DNA from: Selaginella moellendorffii
Taxonomy: Eukaryota > Streptophyta > Lycopodiopsida > Selaginellales > Selaginellaceae
Direction: 5' to 3'
Length of the DNA stretch: 64,000 nt
Assembly: GCF_000143415.4 (NCBI RefSeq)
Contig: NW_003314380.1
Span: forward strand, 209,613-273,612
Positions 42,660-53,251 of this stretch are shown here, one piece after another. The notes under the pieces were generated by a model. That model saw only the letters and a program-made list of their open reading frames with translations, searched no databases and was not told where the DNA came from. Positions within the stretch are counted from its first letter, which is position 1. Each line of letters starts with the position of its first letter. A program made the position numbers and the translations under genes.

Positions 42660-43848
42660 ATGGCGATCATCCGGGAGGAGAGCAGCGAGGAATCGGACCC
42701 CACGGGCAATGGCGCGATTGTGGATAGATTCTCGCGGGCGAAAGTAATCGCCATCGCCGCTGGAGCAAGGCTGCTCTTCTACCCGACGCTGGCGTACAAT
42801 GTCCTGCGCAACAGCATGGAGGACGAATTCCGCTGGTGGGATCAAGTGGACGAGGTGAGATTGAGATCGTGGGCCGAATTTCTGAGGTTTCTTGCCACAG
42901 TTCTTGCTGCTGGGCGCGGTGCCCTTTCGCAGCGATGTGATTCTGCTCAAATCGGCGGGCGTGAGGGGCGTTGTGACGCTCAACGAGCCCTTTGAGACCC
43001 TCGTCGACTCATCCTTCTACCAGGTTAGCTTCTAGTGGAAAATTACTTAGCTTCCCCTAAAGGAGTTTTCTCTCTTCTAGGAGCATGGTATCAGTCATTG
43101 CGTAATTCCAACGCGGGATTATTACTTTGCTCCGGCTGTTAAAGACATTCGGCGAGCTGTGAACTTCATCCATGGTAAGTTTCTTTCTTTTTGCCGCTCT
43201 GCTTTCTTTTTCTTGGTCTTTATTTTGTGTTTTTTCAGAGCATGCGCTTCGAGGTGAGACAACCTATGTTCACTGTAAAGCCGGTCGTGGGCGAAGTACA
43301 ACAGTAGCGCTATGCTACTTGGTAAGCTTATCTTCTAGTTTTTCTTCTTCCATATATTTCCTTTTCGTGATCGATTTTCTGCGTGATTCTAGATGGAACA
43401 CCGAGGATTGAATCCCATCGACGCCTTCAACTACATCCGTGCTCGGCGCCCGAGAGTTTTGCTGGCTTCAGCACAGTGGGAGGTATGAGAACTTCCGATT
43501 CATTCTTTTGTTTGCTCACCAACGTTTTCCCACCTCCAGGCTGTGTACGAATACAGACACAAGTATTGCTCGCGACCGCTGCTAGCAAACGCCGGATCCG
43601 GCAGCTGCAGCAGTAGCGACGATCTAAAGCCATCCCTGCCGTGCCTGTGCATTTACTGCACCGAGGAGCCGGTGATGATCACCGCCACGGATCTTGCGGA
43701 CTACCGCGAGAAGCCCCGATGGATGTTGTGGAAGAACTTGGGGCTTGTTCTATCGTATCTTCTACGCATGGAGAAGATGGAGGCCATAGAGATGGCGTGC
43801 AAGCCGGCGCAAGACTTTGGCAGCTCCATCCAGCTAACGGCGTACTGA
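42660..43848 (+). CDS. PTPMT1-like dual-specificity phosphatase (phosphatidylglycerophosphate phosphatase)
   Basis: Predicted mitochondrial/ER phosphatase that dephosphorylates phosphatidylglycerophosphate in cardiolipin and phosphatidylglycerol synthesis, by family. ATG at 42660 (MAIIREESSEES). Exons: ARLLFYPTLAYNVLRNSM; FLLLGAVPFRSDVILLKSAG VRGVVTLNEPFE; EHGISHCVIPTRDYYFAPAV; the P-loop VHCKAGRGRSTTVALCYL (Cys-x5-Arg catalytic motif intact); MEHRGLNPIDAFNYIRARRP; and a long plant-specific C-terminus, KYCSRPLLANAGSGSCSSSD to SIQLTAY. Introns about 50-80 bp. Convergent with invertase 1. Confidence 0.85.
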
Positions 43849-43975
43849 CCAAAACAACAAATGTAAAGGTTTGTATTTTGTATATAAAAAAAGAAAGACA
43901 AGTACGGAAGGCATATCCATGGGTATAATCATGTAAATATAAGTACGGCAATCAAACAATCACAAAATTTGAAGT

Positions 43976-45972
43976 TTAGCTTGGGGTGAAAGTGGCGTTC
44001 TTCATGCCCCATAGCGCGATGGAGGCGTCGATCGGGGCGCTGCCGTTGTTGAAGAGGAAGAGGCGGGGCGAGCCGCTGGTAGGGTACACGCGGGAGGTAA
44101 TGCAGGCCCGTCCGCCTTGAAAGAATGTCTCGATGAGCGAGTGATCTACCTGTGGAGCACGCAGTCAGTGAAATCAGGCCTTTCTTTCGGGTCTTACAAT
44201 CACTCGCATCGTGAGCTGCTGCTCTGTGCCGGTAACGTTCACGAATCCTCCGTATGCTGTTTTTGTGACATTTGGCTGTAGCGACGATCTAAAGGAAATG
44301 TTTTGGTTTGATCTCTCTCGGATAATTTGGGGGTGGATTACCTTCGAATGTCGCTGCAAGCAAGGGGCTTCCAGCCCGACTTCGATCTCAGCAACGCGAA
44401 GTAGATCGCAGTGTGTTCTTGGAGATAATCCGAGGCTAGAACCATTAGTCCAAATGGTCCAACTGCTTCTCTTGATGCGGTGGTGCGACCAAGGCATGAG
44501 GTTTGTCCGTCTTCCATGATGCTGTCGAGGGTGACTAGCTTGTGATTTCTTACAGTGAAGGTGACCTCGATGTCCAGCTAAAACAACGCACGAGAAGCTG
44601 GAAGAAATGAAAGAGAAACAATAAAAGGTTGAGCCTAGGAACCTGAAAGTTCTTTCTGCCGCTATGTATCTCCTGCAACGCGCCACCTTGAAGCTTGAGG
44701 TGAGCCTGTGAATGGTAGTCCCGTCGACGCAGTTTATACACTTCGGCTACTGGCCACTGTCTAACTCCATTTTGGTGTGTTTCATCCAGCCAGATTTGTC
44801 TCGGGAGTGCCTGGCACAACTTCAGATGAACAAGAGGTTCTCACAAACAGTTTCTTCCACATACCTGGACGCCGGCCCAGCCTTTGGCAATATCAGCCTC
44901 AGCGCTGTCTTTCTCAGTGACCCATCCCCAAAGTACGCGTCTTTGCTTCTCAGGGTCGTAGAACGTCTTGGAAGCGTAGAAGACGCCGTGATCGTAAACG
45001 AGGCCTAATCCAGTGTCCAGCTCCGGGACATTGGGTATGAACTTATCGGCCGCAGCATCGTAAGTTCCTACAGTATAAGCATCTTGTCTGGTATTATCCA
45101 AGCTGACTTTGAGTACGTGTTTCACTCCAGAACCTCTGACTGAATCCTCCAAGCCTTTTGTTCCGAAGGATGAAACGGGATAGAAATCCGGGCACTCCCA
45201 CATCCCGGTTCCAGCAACCTCATGGAGCGGATGGTCCGCCAAGTTCCAGTGAACAAAGTCTTTACTGGTGTACAGGATTGCAGTTCCGGTGGTATTCTTC
45301 TTTGCTCCCACCAGGATTCTCCAAAGCCCGTCGGCACCAATCCAGGCCGTGGTGGGATCTCTGAAGTCTACTGTTCGCACGCCGGAGGGTGGTGGAAAGA
45401 TGATCGGGTTCTGCTCCAGTTTCTTCCAGGTTCTAACCAGCGGATCCGAGATGTTTGCAGGCACAGCCTCGTTCTGCGACTGATCTAAGTTGAGCGCAGA
45501 GCCCGTGTAGAGAATGACCGGCACTCCCTTGACGAAGGTGATGGAGCCAGAGAAGGCACCGTTTTGGTCGTAAGGCTTGTCTCTTTGGAGAGCCAGGTCG
45601 AGGAAGCTCCAGTTGATGAGGTCCTTGGAGACTGCGTGTCCCCAGCTGATGTTTCCAAATACTGGCGCAGTGGGATTGTACTGGAAGAAGAGGTGATACA
45701 ATCCTTTGTAGAGCATCGGTCCTGGCTTAAGTCCATGAGGTAACGATCTTTTCTTTCTATTGTTTTCTTACCATTGGGATCTTTTGGGACAGGAAAGAGG
45801 AAGAAGAACGTACACATACAAGGGTGGCTTTTACTTGAGTGACTCTAGAAGTTATAATTTTACCATTCATCCAGTTCTTGATGGGTTGGAAGTGGAATGC
45901 AGGGCGTAAGTCATCCCCCACAGACGATCCTGCAAGCGATAAGATGATTATTATCAGAAGCATAGCCGGCAT
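43976..45972 (-). CDS. Cell-wall invertase (GH32 beta-fructofuranosidase), copy 1
   Basis: Secreted sucrose-hydrolysing enzyme of the apoplast. ATG at 45972; signal peptide [19 protein letters not shown]. The catalytic nucleophile motif NWMNDPNG is split, with DPN encoded by a 9-bp mini-exon (45772-45780). Then [54 protein letters not shown] (FRDP transition-state residue), [11 protein letters not shown] (acid/base Glu; Pro after Cys marks the cell-wall rather than vacuolar type), [30 protein letters not shown]. The C-terminal beta-sandwich has the conserved [23 protein letters not shown]. All three catalytic acids are present. It could also act as a fructan exohydrolase, which motifs alone do not exclude. 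Confidence 0.9.
45772..45780 (-). other. 9-bp mini-exon of invertase 1
   Basis: ATCCCAATG flanked by AG and GTAAG on the minus strand. It completes Asp, Pro and Asn of the catalytic NDPNG motif, in phase with the exons on either side. Confidence 0.9.
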
Positions 45973-46094
45973 TATCGTGAGCTCTCACACAACTGGTGGA
46001 GTTGAAAGGCAAAAGTTGGTGCAACCATCTTTTTTAGCTTAATCAGGTAAATCAAATACGGGAGAAAAATAAAAGCTGAACATTTTTTTCTTCG

Positions 46095-46168
46095 TAGGGA
46101 TGACAGGATTCGAACCTGCGGCCGTTTGTACCCAAAACAAACGCGCTACCGAGCTGCGCTACATCCCT
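46095..46168 (-). tRNA. trnP-UGG: tRNA-Pro(UGG), plastid type, in nuclear DNA
   Basis: The 74-nt minus-strand sequence folds completely: acceptor AGGGATG/CATCCCT, D stem GCGC/GCGC, anticodon stem TTTGT/ACAAA around loop TTTGGGT (anticodon TGG), T stem GCAGG/CCTGT around TTCGAAT, discriminator A. The body resembles chloroplast trnP-UGG, not a cytosolic tRNA-Pro. Internal Pol III promoters are intact: A box TAGCGCAGCTCGG and a canonical B box GGTTCGAATCC. A TTTT run on the RNA-like strand lies about 21 nt past the 3' end (46071-46074) and could terminate transcription. Stem changes relative to the plastid gene keep pairing, which suggests constraint rather than decay. Confidence 0.85.
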
Positions 46169-47179
46169 GGCCGCAATTTCCAGTGCCGGAATGCTGCCCC
46201 AGGCGAACTTGTATGTTAGCAAAACAGTTTTGAAACTCTTGACAGGTTCTTTCCTGCTCTTGTCAAACAGCTTTCAAATCCTTCGAAAAAGATCGGGAAA
46301 GTGAAAGTAAAATAAAATAGAATATTTACTTATGGTCATGGCCCATGGGGCATAAAACTTAATATTCATTAGTCTAAGTATTTGTTTTGGAGTGTTACCT
46401 CAAGGATTTGGAAATGTTGTGTGCTGTGCGTGTGTTGTTGCTGATTTCAAGGACGAAGGCTGCCACCTCTCTGGCTACGGGCAGGGCATAAATTTCACCG
46501 ACAGTAGCCAAATTTCCACTGGTACGAAAATTGTTACGGTCTTTCAAATGACATGTTAGGGTTTTAAATATATATATATCATCTATTATTTAATGATATC
46601 CTATCCTAAATTTCTGCTTATACTTTTAAAATGAAATGCTTGAAACACTAAAAGATAAGGAGATTTAGGAGAGTAATTAAACAGGAGCCCTGTGTCAGAA
46701 GGTATAATTAGTGCCATCTAATGTGAAGGAATGCCAGGGCAATTGGCATGTTCAACAGTCTCCATTTTCCTCGTAGTAGACTTGGCAAAGTCTGTCCTCC
46801 AAAGGAGTAAGTGGTTTGAGCCATTCTTCAACTGTTGAATATAGGTGGTGCCCTCTTGCTTGATAGGTAGTTAGGATCCTTTGAGTGCTTTTGTCCTAAA
46901 GGCTAGTGTAGCTGGATGACAATTTCCCGTGTTGTGTTACTGTTTGTAGGTACTATTGGAAGCCCGTACCGGTTGGCTGTTTGAAAAGTGCATTCCATCC
47001 ATTCTGCAGACACTTCGGTAATGTGTGCCAGGAGTAGATAATTGAGATCCATTCCTAGATCATGTTGTTCACGCAAACATGACGTTTTTTCTAAACCCAT
47101 TTATAAATCCTTGCTGTTTAGATCCAATTTGCTTGGAAGATCATATACCCCAGAGATTTATACCTCATTCCTTTATGTG
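46169..47179. other. AT-rich intergenic sequence
   Basis: Low-complexity AT-rich DNA with a short TA run near 46570-46580. No open frame of interest. It may be the outer part of the decayed LINE that follows. Confidence 0.45.
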
Positions 47180-48320
47180 TTAGAGATAATCTCTTGTATC
47201 CAATCTGTCTTGTGAGGTTGACCACCAACCCTCTAGAATCTCAAGTTGTCTTTGAAACAAAGAGCAAGTGGATGTGAGGGGTAAGAGATCATTCACATAC
47301 AGAAAGTATAGGTATAGGCTAGCCATTTGTATCACTGAAAGATGGTGGTCAGTGAATAATGTTTCGATACATGCTGTGTGGTACTTCGCAAGTGGAGAGG
47401 AGTTCAACGGAGCGGGTCCGGTGGAGGCGATGGGAGAGAGGACTTTGGAAAGCGATGGGAACGAGCTATGGGACAAAATCAGTCCAGTAATATATAGTCT
47501 CAGAAGAGTTGGCGAAAGTAGACAAACTTGATTAACTCTTATGGTGATAAGAATAAGTTCTTATCCAGCAAATGACTTCATAAAGTGCCAAAACTGCCTG
47601 GATTATACTTAATGGTGTCTCTATGATCCTGTAAACTTTGTCTTGGGACAGTATCAAATGCTTTGTGACAATCGCTAAATAGTCATTTAGGCCTGAAACC
47701 CGCTTGATTTTTCAACAATACGGGCAAACATCTGAGACCACTATGGTGTGGTGATTTTTAGGAAGCATCACCACTTTTATAGATTGGAATAATGCAGTTT
47801 ACTGTCCACTTTTTTGGGAAGCCATTGCAGAGAACATCACCTAAGATTTGAGCGAGTATCGTTGCTAGGAGGTGTTGATCACAAGCTTGAAGTAATTCCA
47901 TATCAACAGCCTTCCAAAATATGCTATATGCTTTGTTTGGAGTTGCCATACATTCTCGTTTTTTACGCTTGCATACTCACCGAGCTGCTTTGGCATCGGG
48001 TGCTTCAGATTGGGCCTTTTGCCTTTTGAATTGTATTCCATTGCTGGCATTCATCATTCCACCATGGGGAGTTGGGGATGCGGAATGGGGAATGAGCAGC
48101 TGTGGTGAGGACTTTTATCAAAAGATCACCATAGTTGTCAATTGCCACCATAACTTCCTCACTTGTTCTGCATAGCGACTTCGCCGTTCTGCAATGATCT
48201 TGTATCTGATAGATGTGGGGAGCTGTTCATGAGCTGTAGTAGCTGGAGGATTTGTCAACGTCAATCCCAGAGGGCAGTGATCCGCAATCTCCAGGTCGGG
48301 GATTGATTGAAGATCCACTT
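47180..48320 (-). mobile_element. Decayed non-LTR retrotransposon (LINE) fragment
   Basis: On the minus strand, interrupted frames keep LINE hallmarks in the right order. An endonuclease C-terminal motif (DHCPLGLTLTNPP) lies near 48250-48290 and a charged linker (AERRSRYAEQVRKLWW) near 48180. Reverse-transcriptase pieces follow: CNGFPKKWTVNCIIPIYKSG near 47770-47830, HKAFDTVPRQSLQ near 47640, and weaker downstream blocks. Stops and frameshifts throughout show it is inactive. No poly-A tail or target-site duplication was identified. Confidence 0.65.
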
Positions 48321-48883
48321 TGTTTGAGGAGATTGTAGCCTAGTAATAGTGCCTAGTACCACGACCAGTGCGGCAAGTGAAACCCCCTGGGTGAGGGCAG
48401 TGCCGTGTTCCATTTGGAATACTGTGGTGCAGGTCTTGGTCGTGTCATCCTGGGCAATTGTGGTAACAAAAGAGTTCTTCATTGTAGATAGTGGCTTGCA
48501 AAGATGCAGTAAGTACGATGCAGTAGTAGATGCAGTAGATAACGACACCGGAGGAGGATTCTTCAGAAAGGCCATATCCTTTTTTCAGTATTTGTTTCTT
48601 TCTTTTCTTCGGTTTTTTTCTTTTAAAATTTCTGATGGGCGACTCTATCACTCTAGATGGAGTCCACTCAATGCAAGTTGGGAGTAAAGTCTCGCCTATC
48701 AATTTAGCATTAGTTCATCTTCCATCGCCACACGGCTGGCCCTTCCCTGGCCACACATTTTACCATTGCGAAGAACACGAGAGCGAGAGAGAGAGAGAGA
48801 GAGAGAGAGGAGTTAAAAAACAGAGAGAGAGAGGATCTTACGTACCACGACATCTCCTTCCTTCCCGGTTAGAAGTGTTAGCG
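48321..48883. other. Intergenic region with COI1 promoter/5' UTR
   Basis: A 104-codon minus-strand frame at 48261-48575 shows no domain and may be LINE-flank sequence. A GA microsatellite sits at 48785-48810, within the probable 5' UTR of the COI1 gene. Confidence 0.4.
48785..48810 (+). repeat. GA dinucleotide microsatellite
   Basis: About 26 bp of GA repeats, with a second shorter GA run at about 48822-48832. Confidence 0.9.
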
Positions 48884-50980
48884 ATGGAGGAGCGAAGCAA
48901 TAACAAGAAGAAGAAGAAGAGCACAGTGCTGTGGCTGTGCGATGAGCTGCTGGAGAGAATCCTCGCGCTTATCGCCGATCCCTGCGACCGCGCGGCGGTC
49001 TCCGAGGTGAATCGGCAGTGGTACCGGGTGGAGGCGAGGACGCGATCGAGATTGGTGGTCAAGTGCTCGTACGCAGTGCATCCATGGCGGCTGGCCCAGC
49101 GATTTACCGGCCTCGCCAGCGTGACCATCAAGGGGCGGCCACGGATCTACGACTGGGGCTTGCTCGGGGACGACTGGGGCGGCGCCGCCGACACCTGGAT
49201 CCGCGTCCTCGTCGCCTGCTGCCCCTCTCTCGCTGCCATCCACCTCCGCCGCTTCGACGTCCCCGACTCCGCCATCGCCGCCATCGCCACCGCCGCGTTT
49301 GCGAGCTCGCTGCAGGTTCTCAAGCTCGACCGCTGCTCGGGCTTCTCCACCCGGGGCCTCCTCGAGATCGCGCGCCACTGCAAGTGAGTCAAGCAAGCGA
49401 TCATCTCTCTCTCAACGTTGTGTTCTATCTATATGATCCAGGAACCTCAGAGTGTTGAGCTTGGACGAGAGCATCGTGGATGGTGGCGGCGAGCAGTGGC
49501 TGCGAGCTCTGGCCGACACCGCCACCAAGCTCGAGGTGCTCAGCTTTAGCCTGACGGGGATCGAGGTTCGGGGCCTGGACGATGTGGCGGCGATTGTGAG
49601 CAGGAACAAGCGACTCGCCTCTCTTCGGCTTGACGAAGTTCGCACTACCAATGACGCCATTTCCAGGGCCCGGGGGATCCTGCGCGATGCCGCATCGCTC
49701 CAGGAGATGCTGCTGCTCTATCGCTCCGTGGATGAGAGCAGCATCATCGAGAAGCTGGAGCTGCCCAAGACGGTCACTTCGCTCGCCGGGGATATCAGCA
49801 TTCCTCTCGATTGCGGGCTCGCCTCCCGGCTGCTCAAGCTCGACTTGATGCTCACCACCCTCGATAGCTCGCAGCTCTCGCTTCTCCACCAGACTTTCCA
49901 AGCGTGTCCCAACCTGGAAGAACTCAAGGTAATGAGACTTTCCTTAGCTTGGATCTTACTCTCTTCGTTCGCTCACGCTCTCTCAGAGTTTGAACAAACC
50001 AACCATTTACTTTCTAAGTTCTTCCAATGTTTTCCAAAGTTCTCATCCAGTCACTAGCTAGCGCAAGTTGTTATCTCTCGACAGACACATTCCTTAGCTT
50101 GGACAGCATTCGAGAGTTATCACCGTCAACAGATCATGAAGTTCTTTTCGAAACTTCACCCTCCCCCGATCCTTCTATAGATCCATCGAAAGTTCTTTCC
50201 TGCCACCACAATCGACTGAAGAGTACATTGCTCGTTTCCCAGGTGAGGAACAGCATCGGGGACGAGGGAGTCGAGGCCATCGCTAAGCACTGTCGGAAGC
50301 TCAAGCGCATCCGAATCGAGAACCTCGAGGACAACCATCACTCAGTCTCGCAGCGCGGCCTCATCACGCTCGCCTCCAGCTGCCCACACCTCCGCACAGT
50401 AGCCATCTACGCCTCAGACGTGAGCAACGCAGCATTTGCCGCGTTTGGGCATTGCTGCCGGGACCTCTACGACTTCCGGATCGCGGTGCTCGACTCCCCG
50501 ACCCCGCTCACCGATACCCCGCTCGACGCCGGCGTCAAATCCCTCCTCCAGGGCTGCCGGGGCCTCCGCAAGCTCGCGCTCTACCTCAAGCGCGGCGGCC
50601 TCTCGGATCACGGCCTGGCAGAGATGGGGGTGCTCGCGGGCAATCTCAAGTGGCTGCTCCTGGGCTGCGCGGGCTACTCGGACGCCGGATTCGTGGGCCT
50701 CGCGGCCGGGTGCGCGAGGCTGACCAAGCTGGAGCTCCGGCACTGCCCGTTTAGCGAGGCCGGCATGGCGGCCGGGGTGGCGCGGATGGAGCGGCTGAGG
50801 TATGTGTGGAGCCAGGGGTACCGCGAAGTGGACGCCAGAGAGTTACTGGCGCTGGGGCCGGCGTGGAACATCGAGTACATGCCGTCCCGCGATGCCGCTG
50901 TGACACAGTTCGTAGCATATCGGTCGCTGCTTGGGCCCCGGATGGATTGCCCGCCTCGCGTCATGCAACTGGTTGGCTAA
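48884..50980 (+). CDS. COI1: Coronatine-insensitive 1-like F-box/LRR jasmonate receptor
   Basis: F-box subunit of SCF-COI1; with a JAZ protein it forms the nuclear jasmonate co-receptor. ATG at 48884 (MEERSNNKKKKKSTVLWLCD). Three exons: 48884-49384 (F-box LLERILALIADPCDRAAVSE then first LRRs), 49441-49928, and 50242-50980 after a ~310-bp intron. About 575 residues, near the usual 590. Ligand-pocket residues of Arabidopsis COI1 map by eye as follows. Conserved: Arg85 (KGRPR), Arg348 (LKRIRIE), Tyr386 (AIY), Arg409 (DFRIAVLD), Tyr444 (LALYLKRGG), Arg496 (ELRHCPF), Trp519 (RYVWSQGYR). Changed: Phe89 to Trp, Val411 to Ala. The residue at Arabidopsis position 384 is Ala (codon 50402-50404). Close TIR1 paralogues are excluded by these blocks. 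Confidence 0.9.
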
Positions 50981-52240
50981 GCGGAATTTTTAATTTTTTT
51001 AATTCGGTGATGTGGAGATCTACAGTTGTACGATTGTCCGCATGTGTCTCGAAAGTTTAAAAAGAAGACACACCTATGGATAAAAATTGAAACAAAGATC
51101 GTAAATTATCCATAGAATTTGTTGTATTCATTCATTCGATTTTCTTTACATGGTCTCGCAGTGCCCGCCAAGGATTTGAATATGCTGCCCGAATGATATT
51201 TGCAGCTTTATTTAAATGTACTTAATAACTTTTGCTCTTTCTGAGGGCACGTCCAAAATTAGTAATTCGTATTTAGTTTAGATATAAGTTTTGCTCAGCT
51301 GCCCGGGTTGCGAATAAGAAGCTACCGCTTACAGACTGCCACGGCTGCATATGTAGAAAGACAACACGTATTGTTCTTATCTCTTCTCTCTTTTCTTCTT
51401 TTTGTTGCTTGTTTGTAGGGTGGATGACAATTCAATGTCATGCATTCATGTATGCATAACTCATGGATCAGGACAGGTACATTACTTCTAAATAAGCCTT
51501 ATAATACTCTTTGTAGCAATGTATATGATGGATCTAATTAATACAATTACAATATAGGAGTATTTTTAGTGATGTTATTTATCCTTGTTTATCCTGGTTC
51601 GAAAGACAGTTTATATTCTTAATATTGTCAATCAAGTTGTTCGTAACAAATTGGCACTAAAAATGAAGATGATGAAACATTTGTAGTATCCTAAAAAGGT
51701 TTACCTTATAAAATGGTGTTCAGGTCTATTTTAAGTTAGCTAGCTAGTTAATTGCTAGTTGTTGTACTTCATGCTTGTTGTCCCTCTCCCTAAGGACCTA
51801 ATCCATGGTTTGAATTTTTGGGAAGCTAAGCAACACCACTTGATCTTACTTATGTGGCATTGTTACTTATGTGGCCTGATCTTGGTTCGATTGAATGTCA
51901 TATCATGAACAGTCATGATCAATACCTTTAATTTTATAGTGGAAATTCAAGTGGAGATTCTGAGATCTATGGCACAATCAATTGTAGCTTGCATTGTCAC
52001 CCTTCTAGAGTTCCACATTTGTACGTATGTAGCTCATATTCTGGCATGCAGTAGTGGTACCTTAAGAAGCTTACTTGTGACATTGTAGATATTTTGTTGC
52101 ATCTGTTGTCTTCTTAGCAAGGGGCAAGAGTATTATACAATAGTATAAAACATAGGGGTAAAGAGAATTAAAATTTTATTTGCTAGTAATTGGTTTCCTT
52201 GGATAGTAGTGAATATACCTAAAATATGCTTGGATATTCT

Positions 52241-52410
52241 AGGATATTCTACCATCTAATGGTTGTTATTCATTTAGATTAATCTTGTATTTATAATTTA
52301 TAAACATGTTTATAATTTATAAAATTTCTTAAACCCTTTTTAGTATATTCTTTTTTATTCTATCATCTAATGGTTGATATACAATAAGATTAATCTTGTG
52401 TTTATAAATT
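52241..52410. repeat. Two-copy diverged direct repeat
   Basis: About 55 bp at 52241-52302 (core ATTCTACCATCTAATGGTTG, ending in TTAATCTTGTATTTATAA) recurs at about 52357-52410 with scattered changes (TTCTATCATCTAATGGTTGA, TTAATCTTGTGTTTATAA). Possibly remnants of a small AT-rich element. Confidence 0.7.
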
Positions 52411-52803
52411 ACAAATAATTATTAACTTTATTCAATAAATTGGATTAATAAATAATAAAACTACTATTAAGCAAGCCAAATGTTGCTACATGCAACGTGT
52501 AGCAATTTATTTTTATAACTATTGTATCATACAATTGTGAGAGCTAAAAAACAATTTAGTAAAATTTTGCAACAAATTTAGTTATGATCATCAAAAAATT
52601 AATTCAAAAAGTTTTAAAATGTTTTATCACTATATCATACTTTTGTCTTCTTGCTATCTAGATTGTGTTTGGTCCATTCCCACAATTCCTTTGATGCCTC
52701 CTCTATGGTTGAATGTACATGATGGTCATCTTTCAAGCCAACATCTCAGATTCCAGGAAGAGGAATGGAACCCTCCAAACTTACAGTTCATGCTCGATAA
52801 AGT

Positions 52804-53139
52804 TCAGTTGTGTCCAAGAAGAGGTGTGACCATTGTGTACAATGCAATAGTAGTGTTTGTTTTGTCTTCCAATAATTGCATTGCTATGGCAATCTGACTG
52901 GAAGCTATGATGTTGAAATCAACAGCCACTGCATAGGCCCCATACATTTGCACTACTTTCACGCAGTCTTTGACACCTTTTGTCCATGTCCATCGTCTCA
53001 AAGGTAAATTGCCAAATTTCTTTGCATTCCATAAGCTTGCAAGTTGTTCGAACCTGTTCTCCTTTGATATCACTTCCAGTGCTTCAATATAATCTGTGTG
53101 GATTCCGGTTTGATGACTTAGTATCACAATATCCAACAT
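52804..53139 (-). CDS. Hypothetical ORF in AT-rich DNA
   Basis: Uninterrupted 111-codon frame, MLDIVILSHQTGIHTDYIEA to TMVTPLLGHN, not AT-biased in its encoded residues and with segments such as NLPLRRWTWTKGVKDCVKVV and AVAVDFNIIASSQIAIAMQL. No family recognised. It may be a fragment of a transposon-encoded protein or a gene relic; no start context, splice partners or domain support it. Confidence 0.2.
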   Translation of the reverse strand: MLDIVILSHQTGIHTDYIEALEVISKENRFEQLASLWNAKKFGNLPLRRWTWTKGVKDCVKVVQMYGAYAVAVDFNIIASSQIAIAMQLLEDKTNTTIALYTMVTPLLGHN

Positions 53140-53251
53140 GTTTATGAAGCAGCTTAACCTTAAATCAAGCTTTCGAACACAAGCTTTTGCATTAATTTTT
53201 TTTTTTTGTTTTATTAAACAATCAGTTTTTAGTCTATTTAGTTATCCTCCT

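Larger units (their letters stand above)
50981..53251. other. Long AT-rich intergenic region
   Basis: About 2.3 kb without a convincing gene. It holds a diverged direct repeat (52241-52410) and an uninterrupted minus-strand frame (52804-53139), described separately. The remainder is AT-rich and featureless by eye. Confidence 0.5.

Noticed and set aside
46095-46168. Large plastid DNA insertion (NUPT) around the tRNA
   Set aside because: Flanking sequence on both sides shows no plastid gene I recognise; only the tRNA body is plastid-like.
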